Part shown: positions 26,492 to 35,758 of the stretch, one piece after another
How positions within the stretch are numbered: position 1 is the stretch's first letter
Layout of the letters: each line of letters begins with the position of its first letter
Origin: Shewanella marisflavi
GTDB taxonomy: Bacteria > Pseudomonadota > Gammaproteobacteria > Enterobacterales > Shewanellaceae
DNA length: 64,000 nt
Reading direction: 5' to 3'
Assembly (NCBI RefSeq): GCF_023283925.1
Contig: NZ_JAKIKX010000008.1
Coordinates: 124,001 to 188,000 of the forward strand
The notes under the pieces: generated by a model
What the model was told of the DNA's origin: nothing
What the model saw: the letters and a program-made list of their open reading frames with translations, nothing else
Databases searched by the model: none
Program-made: the position numbers and the translations under genes

Positions 26492-27715
26492 ATGAATACT
26501 GTTTATACCGTAGGAGAGCTGGAGTCATTTCTAGTGGCGATTTTAGTGCTCTTTATTGGCCACTCGGTTAATCGTCATGTGGCGTCATTTCGAAAATATA
26601 ATATTCCCGAACCCATAGTGGGTGGCTTGTTGGTCGCCGCTGTGATCACCTTGCTGCACTTTTACAAGATTTCGGTAGAGTTCTCGCTGTCGATGCAAAA
26701 TACACTCATGTTGATGTTCTTTAGCAGCGTTGGGTTAGCGGCGAGTTATAAGCTGTTGATGAAGGGAGGCAGTAAGGTTTTTGTCTTCCTGGCGATTGCT
26801 TCACTTTACATCATCATTCAGAACGGCGTTGGTGTCAGCATGGCGACAGCCCTGGGGCTGGAACCTTTGATGGGACTGATTGCCGGCTCCATAACCCTGT
26901 CGGGTGGCCATGGTACTGGTGCAGCTTGGGCGCAAACGTTTTCTGATGAGTATGGTATCAATACTTTGGAGCTGGCGATGGCCGCTGCGACCTTTGGTTT
27001 GGTCATGGGCGGCATCATAGGCGGCCCGGTGGCGCAGCGATTGATCAATAAAAATGGCTTGGTCTCCGACTATGGCGTTGGTGGTAACCATCACAAAGAT
27101 CATCCCGACCTCGTGACCTACGATCAGTTAGAAGAGGATAGGGTTACAGCCAAGAGTATCTTAGAGGTGCTCTTCATCTTGCTGCTGTGTGTGGCTGGTG
27201 CCAAGTGGTTCGGTTCTTTAGTTGCCTATTTAGGGATAGGTTGGTTAAAGATGCCCGATTTTGTCTATGCACTATTTTTCGGGGTGGTGATTACTAACAT
27301 TACCGAGGTCTCACGCGGCTTTAAGATCAATCGTGAATGTGTTGACGTGCTAGGCACAGTCTCCTTAGCACTCTTTCTTGCCATGGCACTGATGAACCTT
27401 AAGCTATGGGAGATCTTTGACTTGGCTGTGCCGCTGCTAATGATCTTGCTGGTGCAGACGGCAGTGCTGGCATTATTTGCCTATTGGATCACCTTTAGGC
27501 TAATGGGTAGCAACTATGATGCTGCAGTCATGGCCGGTGGTCATTGTGGTTTCGGGATGGGGGCTACGCCCACGGCCGTGATGAACATGGGGGCCTTGGT
27601 CACCCGCACAGGTCCATCACCGCAAGCCTTTATGGTGGTGCCTATTGTCGGGGCCTTCTTTATCGACATAGTGAACGCCGTGATTCTGCAGGGCTACCTG
27701 AGCTTTATTGGCTAA
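26492..27715 (+). CDS. gltS: Sodium/glutamate symporter
   Basis: 407 residues from the ATG at 26492 with TAAGGAGAACC upstream. Ten or more transmembrane helices. Two inverted-repeat signature regions are visible: SGGHGTGAAWAQTF (about 145-158) and GGHCGFGMGATPTAVMNMG (about 345-365), the re-entrant loops that form the substrate and sodium sites in GltS. It imports glutamate with sodium. A strong terminator follows. Confidence 0.92.
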   Translation: MNTVYTVGELESFLVAILVLFIGHSVNRHVASFRKYNIPEPIVGGLLVAAVITLLHFYKISVEFSLSMQNTLMLMFFSSVGLAASYKLLMKGGSKVFVFLAIASLYIIIQNGVGVSMATALGLEPLMGLIAGSITLSGGHGTGAAWAQTFSDEYGINTLELAMAAATFGLVMGGIIGGPVAQRLINKNGLVSDYGVGGNHHKDHPDLVTYDQLEEDRVTAKSILEVLFILLLCVAGAKWFGSLVAYLGIGWLKMPDFVYALFFGVVITNITEVSRGFKINRECVDVLGTVSLALFLAMALMNLKLWEIFDLAVPLLMILLVQTAVLALFAYWITFRLMGSNYDAAVMAGGHCGFGMGATPTAVMNMGALVTRTGPSPQAFMVVPIVGAFFIDIVNAVILQGYLSFIG

Positions 27716-27727
27716 ATCGCAAAGATA

Positions 27728-27752
27728 AAAAGCACCTTAGGGTGCTTTTTTT
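27728..27752 (+). terminator. Rho-independent terminator after gltS
   Basis: AAAAAGCACC and GGGTGCTTTTTTT with a TTA loop, 12 bases after the stop codon. Confidence 0.9.
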
Positions 27753-27928
27753 GTGGAGGAACGTGCCACCTTTGTCCTCCTAGTATTAGAGCTGCCAATG
27801 CTCAATCACCTCGCCGCTGGGTTGGGGGCAAAGGCTACTTGAAGGTCGGGCTGACAGACCGCCGCGCCTGGGGTGAGTTATAGGATAGGGGCAAATCGGG
27901 TCATAGTCAGCACGCTTGAAAAGTAAAA

Positions 27929-27955
27929 TTAACCCTTAGCGTCGCAAAGGGTTAA
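27929..27955 (-). terminator. Terminator of the M14 peptidase gene
   Basis: TTAACCCTT and AAGGGTTAA form a 9-bp stem with a 9-base loop; read on the minus strand it is followed by TTTTAC and lies 11 bases after the peptidase stop codon. Confidence 0.65.
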
Positions 27956-27966
27956 TTAGCGATTAT

Positions 27967-30504
27967 TCAATGTAAGGCTGGAATGAAATAGAGGCTATTG
28001 GCATAGACCTTCTGTGAACCTAGCCAGATATTCCGAAACAACAGATTGTCAGCTAAGGCGACTAGGGCGCCCTTGCCATGACGCTCAACTATGATCGCCG
28101 GGGTCTGGCTGAGGCTACGTTGGTACTCCATCGCCAAGAAGCCATCTAGCAGAGGTTCGTCGGCATAGGTTGCCGCCGTGACAAAGGGAGCTTGTGTCTT
28201 GCTAAGGCCAAATACTTTGTTTTTCATCACGGGAAGACGATTGCCACCCAAGCCAAAAGTGATAGGGTGACTGGTATCGAGATCCAGTGCTAAAACGGCG
28301 CCGCCTATCGCCTGACGGGCATCCAGTTTAGCCTTGTCGCCAAAGGTTAAACCGTTTGTGGCAAAGAGTTGACTGAAGTAGCGCTTCTCTCGGATATCAC
28401 TCTTGAGTAAATTACCATTTGAAAGCCATTGCAGCGCCCCTTTTTGAGCCACTATCACGCCGCCTTCATTGGCAAACTGCCCCAGTTTTCGCGCATATTT
28501 CTCTTCTAAATTAGCGTAACTTCCGTCGACCAAGAAGATATGCGTGTAGGCGTCTAGATCTATACTGGGCAGGCGGCTGATGTCGACCTGAGTGAGAGGG
28601 GCACCGATCAGATTATCCATGAAATACCAGAGTTCGCCGACTTCAGCCGATGAGGTGCCGTAGCCAGTTACCACCATGGCTTTAATTGGGGCGATATCGT
28701 GAAAATCTGGGCTGCCAAGGTCAATGCCTGTCGTCGCTAAACCTGTGTCGACTCCTTCTAGTTGGACGCCGTATTGAGTGGCTAGTTTGGTCAGTTTTTC
28801 AATTAGCGCCTTGGGTGTATGGGTGGCTTGAGCAACTGGAACCTGCAAGGCTCCGGCTTGTAGATCAAGTGTTTGACCATCGGTGTTTAGGCTAAAAGGC
28901 TTGGCAGCAAATGTTACCTTGATACCATCAGCGAGTAACTGCTGTAGCAGTGGAGCCGCATTTTGCTGGCGCCAGTCTATCAATACCGCAACGTTAGATG
29001 TGCTGAGTCGATTGGCCTTAAGTTGTGGTGGGCTGGTGAGGAGGTCATCCACATTCAGGTTCACGTTACGCGCCATCTGCAGGTTGTAGGAGAAGGCGAG
29101 GTTCCAGCTGGATACATCGTAAAAAGTAGCGTCTTCAAATTCGGTACGAAGGTCGAACATGGCTAAGAGTAACGATTTTTGTGGCTGATTAATGGGGATG
29201 AACAGACTGTCAGCCTGGGTATATTGATGGCGTCCCTGTTTCATCTTCTCCTTCAAATAGAAGAAATGTATTTCATGCTGTTTCAGCAGGTTAGCTAGAT
29301 CATCGCGTCTGGCCGGATCGCCGCTGGCACTCACCAGAAAACCCGCTTCGCGGCCCGAAGGCTGATGTTTATCTTTGCGCTGGTAGAAACGCTTCTGGTA
29401 TTGCTTCAACTCAGTTTCTAATGCCAGCGAGCCTTTCAGGCTGGAGAAGGAGGTGGCGATCTGGTTTTCGATGGCCTGACTAAATCGCAGCAGTCCATTT
29501 TCGGAGTCTTGTTGCTGACCACGTACGCTGGCTTGCTCAAATAAGATGCCGACGGCGCCGTTAATGTCCGGATAAGTCGAACCCTTACCGTAATAAAAAT
29601 CATCGAATTGTTGCTTGGTAAAATAACGTTGCTTGCTCTCATCTAACGCCTTGGCGTGGAAGCTGGCAAGCTTTTCGGTGATGGCCTGATTCTCTTGGGG
29701 GGTGAGCGGGTGTGTGCGGCTAGGCACTCCGGGCTGGAAAAAGAAGGTTTGATTGTGGCCCATCTCGTGGAAGTCGCCCAGATAGTGAGGTTGCCACTTA
29801 TGAAACAGTGCGATGCGCCCCTGCGACTCGGGGTGGCGCACAAATAACCAGTCGCGATTGAGATCGGCAAAATAGTGGTTGCGTCTACCCGCAGGCCAGT
29901 TTTGCCTGTGCTCATTATGATTCTCGTCGCTGACCTCTATCTTGCTGCGGTAGTTGTTGACCCAGGTGGAGAAGCGATCTAAACCGTCGGGATTTTGTGA
30001 TGGGGTGATTAGTACTACCGCCTTGTCGAGTAGCTCCTTAATCCAGGGATCTTGGCTCTGGCTGAGTTGATAGCTGACCTCCAGTGCGGCATGAGCACCG
30101 CTGGCTTCGTCACCATGGATCGAATAAGCCAGCCAAATGATCAGTGGCCCGTCAGGCGCCTGCCCCGACTTGACCTTTTGGCGTCCAGCGATGATCTGAT
30201 CCAGCTTGGCTTGATTGGCCGCCGAAGTGATCACCGCGGTGATCTGTTGTCTGGCTTCATGGCTTTGGCCTGTGGATTCCAGGCTGACTCTAGGACTTTG
30301 CTGTGCCAGTTGCTTGAGATAATAGTTGACCTGATCATGGCGCAGATGCCAGTGACCCAGGGGATAACCTAAAAACTGGCTGGGTGATTCTATGCTGGCC
30401 GCCGCTTGAGTAGGGGACGAGACTGAGATCACGCTTTGGCGAATTGATGCGAAGCTAGATAGTAGTGGGACGATAGAAAGCAGCAAAAGGCAGAGTCGCA
30501 GCAT
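27967..30504 (-). CDS. Secreted M14-family zinc carboxypeptidase
   Basis: 845 residues. Signal peptide at about 1-20. The peptidase domain (50-400) has the zinc site His130-x-x-Glu133 (YSIHGDEASG) and third ligand His246 (LGDFHEMGH); NPDG, LNRDW (Arg218) and LFEQAS (catalytic Glu323) are also intact. Residues 480-845 form a large C-terminal region with glutamine-amidotransferase-like segments (VVTGYGTSSAEVGELW, IFLVDGSY, GGVIVAQKG). Such large bacterial M14 proteins are probably exported peptidases with a deacetylase/amidase-like C-terminal half. Substrate unknown. Confidence 0.85.
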   Translation of the reverse strand: MLRLCLLLLSIVPLLSSFASIRQSVISVSSPTQAAASIESPSQFLGYPLGHWHLRHDQVNYYLKQLAQQSPRVSLESTGQSHEARQQITAVITSAANQAKLDQIIAGRQKVKSGQAPDGPLIIWLAYSIHGDEASGAHAALEVSYQLSQSQDPWIKELLDKAVVLITPSQNPDGLDRFSTWVNNYRSKIEVSDENHNEHRQNWPAGRRNHYFADLNRDWLFVRHPESQGRIALFHKWQPHYLGDFHEMGHNQTFFFQPGVPSRTHPLTPQENQAITEKLASFHAKALDESKQRYFTKQQFDDFYYGKGSTYPDINGAVGILFEQASVRGQQQDSENGLLRFSQAIENQIATSFSSLKGSLALETELKQYQKRFYQRKDKHQPSGREAGFLVSASGDPARRDDLANLLKQHEIHFFYLKEKMKQGRHQYTQADSLFIPINQPQKSLLLAMFDLRTEFEDATFYDVSSWNLAFSYNLQMARNVNLNVDDLLTSPPQLKANRLSTSNVAVLIDWRQQNAAPLLQQLLADGIKVTFAAKPFSLNTDGQTLDLQAGALQVPVAQATHTPKALIEKLTKLATQYGVQLEGVDTGLATTGIDLGSPDFHDIAPIKAMVVTGYGTSSAEVGELWYFMDNLIGAPLTQVDISRLPSIDLDAYTHIFLVDGSYANLEEKYARKLGQFANEGGVIVAQKGALQWLSNGNLLKSDIREKRYFSQLFATNGLTFGDKAKLDARQAIGGAVLALDLDTSHPITFGLGGNRLPVMKNKVFGLSKTQAPFVTAATYADEPLLDGFLAMEYQRSLSQTPAIIVERHGKGALVALADNLLFRNIWLGSQKVYANSLYFIPALH

Positions 30505-30711
30505 GGTAATGCTCTTTATTATTGTATATAAAGGCTAAATTAACAGTTAGGCTAGCGAGTTTCCAGCTTCTAGCCCTACTTTAGATCTAGCTTAATAGGC
30601 AAAAAACTCGTGACTATTCGTCAAAGGGGCTACAAAGCTGAAGACAGTCGGAGTATTATAGCCTTAATTCTTACTAAAACACTCGGGTTTATCCTGACGG
30701 AGCATGTCTTA

Positions 30712-31290
30712 ATGATCACCATTTCCGATGCAGCTCAGGCGCATTTTGTTAAGCTACTCGCTGACCAGCCTGAAGGAACTCATATTCGCGTTTTTGTTAT
30801 CAGCCCTGGTACACCATCGGCTGAATGTGGCGTGTCTTACTGTCCGCCAGATGCCGTTGAGGCAGACGATATTGAACTCGAATTTAATGGCTTCCACGCC
30901 ATGGTTGATGAGAAGAGTGCCCCATTCCTCGAAGACGCTTCGATCGATTTCGTTACCGATCAGCTTGGCTCTCAGCTGACCCTGAAGGCACCGAATGCCA
31001 AGATGCGTAAGGTTGACGCCGATGCACCGCTGAAAGAGCGTATCGAGTATATTATCCAGTCGGAGATCAATCCTCAGCTGGCCAGCCATGGTGGTAACAT
31101 CATGCTAGTGGATATCGATGAAGCCGGTGTCGCTATTTTGCAATTCGGCGGCGGTTGTAACGGTTGTTCTATGGTGGATGTTACCCTTAAAGATGGTATC
31201 GAGAAGCAGCTACTGGATCTGTTCCCAGGTGAGTTAACTGGCGTGCGTGATGTCACCGAGCATCAGCATGGTGAACATTCTTACCAGTAA
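30712..31290 (+). CDS. nfuA: Fe-S cluster carrier protein NfuA
   Basis: 192 residues from the ATG at 30712, matching E. coli NfuA length. The N-terminal degenerate A-type domain (1-95) contains [13 protein letters not shown]; the C-terminal Nfu domain carries the cluster-binding CxxC in [11 protein letters not shown] (about 149-152). NfuA holds a 4Fe-4S cluster at the dimer interface and delivers it to target enzymes, especially under oxidative stress or iron limitation. Monocistronic, followed by a terminator shared with the convergent dinF. Confidence 0.92.
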   Translation: MITISDAAQAHFVKLLADQPEGTHIRVFVISPGTPSAECGVSYCPPDAVEADDIELEFNGFHAMVDEKSAPFLEDASIDFVTDQLGSQLTLKAPNAKMRKVDADAPLKERIEYIIQSEINPQLASHGGNIMLVDIDEAGVAILQFGGGCNGCSMVDVTLKDGIEKQLLDLFPGELTGVRDVTEHQHGEHSYQ

Positions 31291-31309
31291 TCTTGGAGAT
31301 TAGATGCAG

Positions 31310-31335
31310 CGGGATGACTTAGGTCATCCCGTTTT
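31310..31335 (+). terminator. Terminator after nfuA, overlapping the dinF 3' end
   Basis: CGGGATGAC and GTCATCCCG form a perfect 9-bp stem with a TTAG loop, then four T. It overlaps the last codons of the convergent dinF gene. Confidence 0.75.
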
Positions 31336-32676
31336 CGTTGGGGTCAACATCTTGCTGAGACGGTAGCGGTAATCCAATGCCAGGCTCAGGCTGCGTGTCA
31401 GCATAAACAGGCTCATGGCTGCCCATAGCGCATGATTGCCGTAGTCTTGTAATAGGCCCCAAGTGGGAAAGAAGACGCCAAAGGTTGCTATAATCATGGT
31501 GTTGCGCATTGCCTTACCTTGGGCGGCGCCAATATAGACGCCATCGAACAGGTAAGAGCCGAAGGCAAGTAGGGGTATAGCGATCACCCAACCCAGGTAG
31601 GCCTCGGCCTCCTGACGAACTTGCGGTATGTTGGTGAGTAACTGAATGATTTGCTTACCCCAAAGGGCAAAGAACAGCACAAATAGCAGCGCAAATATCC
31701 CTGACCATAGACAGGCCAGCGTCACGCTCTGACTCATGTGCTTGGCATTACGCTCACCGACAGCCCTGCCGACCTCTGCCTCGCCATAGTAGGCGATGCC
31801 ATCTAGGGCGTAGGAGATCAGCAGTAGCAGGTTTAGCAGTACGGCATTGGCGGCGACAGTGGTGTCTCCAAGGTTCGCGCCCTGAAATGTCATAAAGGCG
31901 AAGGCCAGTTGCAGACAGAGACTGCGAATAAAGATATTTAGATTAAGGTGCACAAGGCGCTGGTAGCATTGTAGTGACAGGCTTTTGCACAAAGGTAAGA
32001 AGGCAAAGTTGCCTTGCTGGCCAATGACTCGGGCGACCATGGTGGCTGCTACGGCAAAGCCTGTGATATCTGCCAGCACCGAAGCCAATGCAGCGCCTTC
32101 GACGCCCCAGTCAAAGCCGATCACAAACAGGATATCCAATACGATATTGCAGAGGTTGGCGGCGATCAATTGCCACATGGCGGCTCTAGGTTGCTGACGG
32201 CCCAATAGCCAACCCAGCAGGGCCAGATTTAGCAAGGCAAAGGGCGTCGACCATATACGGATGTTGAAATAGGCCTGACTGTAATATTGTACCTGCTCAC
32301 TGGCATCGGATAGCGCCATAGCCGCCTTTATAATAGGTTGCTGTAGGGCGAGTATCAGCAGTGAGAATAACAGGGCGAGACTGGCGGATTGAATCAATAG
32401 GCGATACTGGCCTTGAGTGTCATTGGCACCATAGGTCTGGGCTACCAGACCCGTAGTGGACATGCGCAGAAAGCCCAATATCCATAAAATCAGGGTGATC
32501 ACCGTTGACCCAACGGCGACTCCCCCTAAATAATAGGCGTTACTTAGATGTCCCACGACAGCGGTATCCACCAAGCCTAACAGGGGAACCGTAATGTTAG
32601 ACAGAATCATTGGCACGGCAAGCGCGAACAGCCGAGCATTTTTCTGTTTATTTAACAATAACTTTAGTGGTGACAT
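31324..32676 (-). CDS. dinF: MATE-family efflux transporter, DinF-type
   Basis: 450 residues, about 12 transmembrane helices. It is close to E. coli DinF in LFALAVPMILSNITVPLLG, LVDTAVVGHL, YLGGVAVGSTV, LRMSTTGLVAQTYGA, LLGWLLGRQQPRA and GNHALWAAMSLF. DinF exports organic compounds and protects against oxidative and bile stress. In E. coli dinF lies with lexA; here lexA is 20 kb away and no LexA box was seen upstream. It is divergent from a polysaccharide deacetylase with only 22 bases between the start codons. Confidence 0.88.
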   Translation of the reverse strand: MSPLKLLLNKQKNARLFALAVPMILSNITVPLLGLVDTAVVGHLSNAYYLGGVAVGSTVITLILWILGFLRMSTTGLVAQTYGANDTQGQYRLLIQSASLALLFSLLILALQQPIIKAAMALSDASEQVQYYSQAYFNIRIWSTPFALLNLALLGWLLGRQQPRAAMWQLIAANLCNIVLDILFVIGFDWGVEGAALASVLADITGFAVAATMVARVIGQQGNFAFLPLCKSLSLQCYQRLVHLNLNIFIRSLCLQLAFAFMTFQGANLGDTTVAANAVLLNLLLLISYALDGIAYYGEAEVGRAVGERNAKHMSQSVTLACLWSGIFALLFVLFFALWGKQIIQLLTNIPQVRQEAEAYLGWVIAIPLLAFGSYLFDGVYIGAAQGKAMRNTMIIATFGVFFPTWGLLQDYGNHALWAAMSLFMLTRSLSLALDYRYRLSKMLTPTKTG

Positions 32677-32698
32677 AGACTCTCAGAGGTTATTCAAT

Positions 32699-33745
32699 AT
32701 GTTTAGAAGCTTAATGGCGGCGCTATTGGTCTGTCTTAGCTATTCGGCCCAGGCCGTGGTGATTTTACAATATCATCATGTCTCAGAGGATACCCCCAAG
32801 CTCACCAGCGTGACGCCTGCTCAGTTTCAGGAGCAGATGAGCTACCTTAGCGAGAATGGCTTTAAGGTGAAACCCCTAACTGAGGTGGTGGAGGCAATAA
32901 AGCAAGGGCGAGAGCTGGCTGACAAGACAGTGGTGATCACCTTTGACGATGGCTACCAGAATATTGCCGATACGGCGCATCCCATTTTAAAAGAGTTTGG
33001 TTATCCCTACACGATTTTCATCTCAATCGATCCTATAGAGAGCAAATATAAAAATGTGATGAGTTGGGCAACCCTGAAACGCCTGAGCGACGAAGGTGTC
33101 ACCTTGGCTAATCATAGCTGGGGTCATGAACATCTGATTCGCCGCTTGGATGGGGAGAGTGAGTCCGACTGGCTGGCAAGGGTAAAAAGCAACTTACTGG
33201 CGACCGAAGCGGAGATATTGGCACAAACAGGTCAGAGCGTGAAGATGTTGGCCTACCCCTATGGGGAATATAACAGTGCACTGGAAACTCTCGTCGATAG
33301 CTTAGGCTTTGTGGGATTTGGCCAGCAGTCTGGCGCTGCGGGAAGCTACTCTTCGCTAACCTCGCTGCCGCGTTTTCCTGTTGCAGGAGCCTATGCCGAT
33401 CTTGCTACGCTTAAGGTCAAACTCTATAGCTTGAATATGCCGGTACAGGCGCTCTCGCCACAGAATACTCAACTGGCAACCGGGCAGTGGCGCCCAGAGA
33501 TGCGTGTCACCTTGGATATGACAGATATTATCGCGAGTCAGGTAATGTGTTTTGTACAGGGACAAGGTGCAATGAAACCTACCTGGATCAGCGAGGATCA
33601 ATTTAGCATTCAAGCTTTGATGGATCTGCCACCCGGGCGCTCTCGCTATAACTGTACCGCGCCGAGTAAGGCAACGGGTCGCTATTACTGGTTTTCTCAG
33701 GCCTGGGTGAGGCCCCAAAACGATGGCACCTGGGTAGAGGAGTAG
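32699..33745 (+). CDS. Exported polysaccharide deacetylase (NodB homology)
   Basis: 348 residues from the ATG at 32699. Signal peptide at 1-19 (LMAALLVCLSYSAQA). The deacetylase domain spans about 20-240: ILQYHHVSEDTPK, then motif 1 VVITFDDGYQNI, motif 2 NHSWGHEHL with metal-binding His pair, and motif 3 LAYPYGEYN. Residues 250-348 are an extra beta-rich domain unlike the catalytic core. The enzyme probably removes acetyl groups from a cell-envelope glycan. The PgaB-like N-terminal segment suggests exopolysaccharide, but no pga genes are near. Confidence 0.82.
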   Translation: MFRSLMAALLVCLSYSAQAVVILQYHHVSEDTPKLTSVTPAQFQEQMSYLSENGFKVKPLTEVVEAIKQGRELADKTVVITFDDGYQNIADTAHPILKEFGYPYTIFISIDPIESKYKNVMSWATLKRLSDEGVTLANHSWGHEHLIRRLDGESESDWLARVKSNLLATEAEILAQTGQSVKMLAYPYGEYNSALETLVDSLGFVGFGQQSGAAGSYSSLTSLPRFPVAGAYADLATLKVKLYSLNMPVQALSPQNTQLATGQWRPEMRVTLDMTDIIASQVMCFVQGQGAMKPTWISEDQFSIQALMDLPPGRSRYNCTAPSKATGRYYWFSQAWVRPQNDGTWVEE

Positions 33746-33751
33746 GTCAGT

Positions 33752-34798
33752 CTAAGAGACTTCGGCTGCTTTAGGTGAGTGCAACAACTGCATGAGTCTG
33801 GCGGGGATCTTGTCTAGATGGAGGATCTCCTTGTGAGCATTGAGCTCGGCCGCCGCGCCGGGCATGCCCCAGACCACAGAACTGGCCTCATCTTGAATAA
33901 TGGTATGACTGCCAGCCGCCTTGAGCTGATTGAGTCCTTGAGCACCATCTTTTCCCATCCCCGTGAGTAAGATCCCTATGGTATTGGCGCCATAGCATTG
34001 GGCTATGCTATGAAATAGCACGTCCACCGCCGGTTTATGCCGGTTGACGGGATCTGAGTCCAACAGCTTAGTGTAGAGTTTGGAACCACGCTTCTCGACC
34101 GTAAGGTGGGCATCGCCTGGGGCCAGATATGCTGTGCCGGCTTCTATCGCCTCATCACCTTGTGATTCAATGACCCTCATTGCCGAATGACTATCCAGAC
34201 GTTTAGCAAAGGAGAGACTAAAGGCCGCCGGAATGTGCTGGGTGATCAGGATAGGCGGGGTATTAGCAGGTAATGGCGTGATCACCCTCTGGATAGCCTC
34301 GGTACCGCCGGTCGAGGCGCCAATGGCAATCAGCTTGTTTTTGGTGAGCGATTCGCGGCCTGGCTGGACTATCTTGCTAACTGTGTTGGTGAGTGGATTA
34401 ACATGGCTAACGGCGGCCGTGCGAACTTTTTCGATCAGCTCATCGGTATAATCCAATAGTGTGTTGGTGAGATCCGACTTAGGTTTTGAGATAAAGTCAA
34501 CGGCCCCTAATGCCAGTGCTTCTAAGGTGATCTCTGCGCCCTTGTGGGTCAGGGTAGAGACCATGACCACGGGCATAGGCCTGAGCTTCATCAGATTACG
34601 TAAAAAGGCGATGCCGTCCATCTTGGGCATCTCAATGTCGAGTGTCAGCACATCTGGATTCAGCTGTTTGATCTGATTTCTCGCCTCGTAGGGATCCTCT
34701 GCCGAACCGACAACCTGAATGTCGGGTGCTTGGGTGAGCATATGGGTTAACATCTGTCTGACCAAGGGAGAATCGTCAATGACCAACACCTTTATCAT
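33752..34798 (-). CDS. cheB: Chemotaxis methylesterase/glutamine deamidase
   Basis: 348 residues. Receiver domain (1-125) with phosphoacceptor Asp54 (VLTLDIEMPKMDG). The methylesterase domain (about 155-345) has the catalytic Ser in IGASTGGTEAI (about 163), His in ITQHIPAAFS and Asp in GMGKDGAQGL. It demethylates chemoreceptors when phosphorylated by CheA. It is the last gene of the minus-strand che operon; GGAGAGCG precedes the ATG. Confidence 0.94.
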   Translation of the reverse strand: MIKVLVIDDSPLVRQMLTHMLTQAPDIQVVGSAEDPYEARNQIKQLNPDVLTLDIEMPKMDGIAFLRNLMKLRPMPVVMVSTLTHKGAEITLEALALGAVDFISKPKSDLTNTLLDYTDELIEKVRTAAVSHVNPLTNTVSKIVQPGRESLTKNKLIAIGASTGGTEAIQRVITPLPANTPPILITQHIPAAFSLSFAKRLDSHSAMRVIESQGDEAIEAGTAYLAPGDAHLTVEKRGSKLYTKLLDSDPVNRHKPAVDVLFHSIAQCYGANTIGILLTGMGKDGAQGLNQLKAAGSHTIIQDEASSVVWGMPGAAAELNAHKEILHLDKIPARLMQLLHSPKAAEVS

Positions 34799-34829
34799 GA
34801 TACGCTCTCCTGTTGTTTATTTATCCGTG

Positions 34830-35660
34830 TCATGTGCCTACGCCTATTCGTTGTCCTACCAGGGCCGCATGCAGAGGTTGATAGATGGTTTGACCGATCA
34901 ATTTGAAGTCACTGGAGATATTATGCAGTGTCTCGGAATGACCGATAAACAGATAACCATCGTCGGCAAGTAGCTTCCTGAATTTGTGAATGATCTTGAT
35001 CTTAGTTTGGACATCGAAATAGATGAGTACGTTGCGGCAGAAGATAAGATCGAAGGGGCCCTGCATAGGCCACTCTCCCAGTAGGTTCAGTTGTTTAAAG
35101 TGAATGAGCCGTTTGATCGATTCGTTAAAGTGCACCTCGCCCTGACTGGGTCCAGGTTCGACACATTGGTTAAGCAGTGACTTGGGCACGTTAGCCATCG
35201 CCTCTATGTTGTAGATACCGGCCCGCGCCTTATCCAGCACGTTAGTGTCGAGATCTGTGGCGAGGATCTTAAGATCCCAGTGAGCGGGAGGAAAGTGTCT
35301 GGCGAGGGTCATGGCAATGCTGTAGGCCTCTTCACCTGTTGAGCAGGCCGACGACCAGACTCTGAGTCGACGCTGGCGCTTTTTTTGCCATGTTGGCACC
35401 AGGTGCTGCTCCAGATAGTCGAAGTGATGCGACTCACGAAAGAAAGAGGTGAGATTGGTGGTCAGCGCATTGATGAAGTTGTTCAGCTCGTTGGCGTCGC
35501 TTTGCAACAGCTGGCAATACTGATTAAAGTTGCTGAATTTGAGCGAGCGTAAGCGTCTGCTGAGGCGGGAATAGACCATATGCTGCTTCCTGTCAGGCAG
35601 CACTATGCCCGATTCTCGGTAGGCAAGCTGTCGAATAAACTCGAAGTCTTGCCGCGTCAT
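34830..35660 (-). CDS. cheR: Chemoreceptor glutamate methyltransferase
   Basis: 276 residues from the ATG at 35660, which has AAAAGGAATTTCC upstream; a TTG at 35690 would extend it by 10. N-terminal all-alpha domain (1-75) and SAM-dependent methyltransferase domain: RVWSSACSTGEEAYSIAM, LKILATDLDTNVLDKARAG, FDLIFCRNVLIYF and LFIGHSETL. It methylates MCP glutamates, opposed by the cheB product 31 bases downstream. Confidence 0.94.
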   Translation of the reverse strand: MTRQDFEFIRQLAYRESGIVLPDRKQHMVYSRLSRRLRSLKFSNFNQYCQLLQSDANELNNFINALTTNLTSFFRESHHFDYLEQHLVPTWQKKRQRRLRVWSSACSTGEEAYSIAMTLARHFPPAHWDLKILATDLDTNVLDKARAGIYNIEAMANVPKSLLNQCVEPGPSQGEVHFNESIKRLIHFKQLNLLGEWPMQGPFDLIFCRNVLIYFDVQTKIKIIHKFRKLLADDGYLFIGHSETLHNISSDFKLIGQTIYQPLHAALVGQRIGVGT

Positions 35661-35758
35661 CGGAAATTCCTTTTCGTTGCTTTGTTCCAATCTTTTCCCC
35701 TAGCTGTAGCTCTCGACTGTGGACTGTGTCGGCGCCATTCCCTGGCGCCGATACTCAG

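Noticed and set aside
31310..32700. LexA box for dinF
   Set aside because: E. coli dinF belongs to the SOS regulon, but no CTGT-N8-ACAG was found near the dinF start at 32676.
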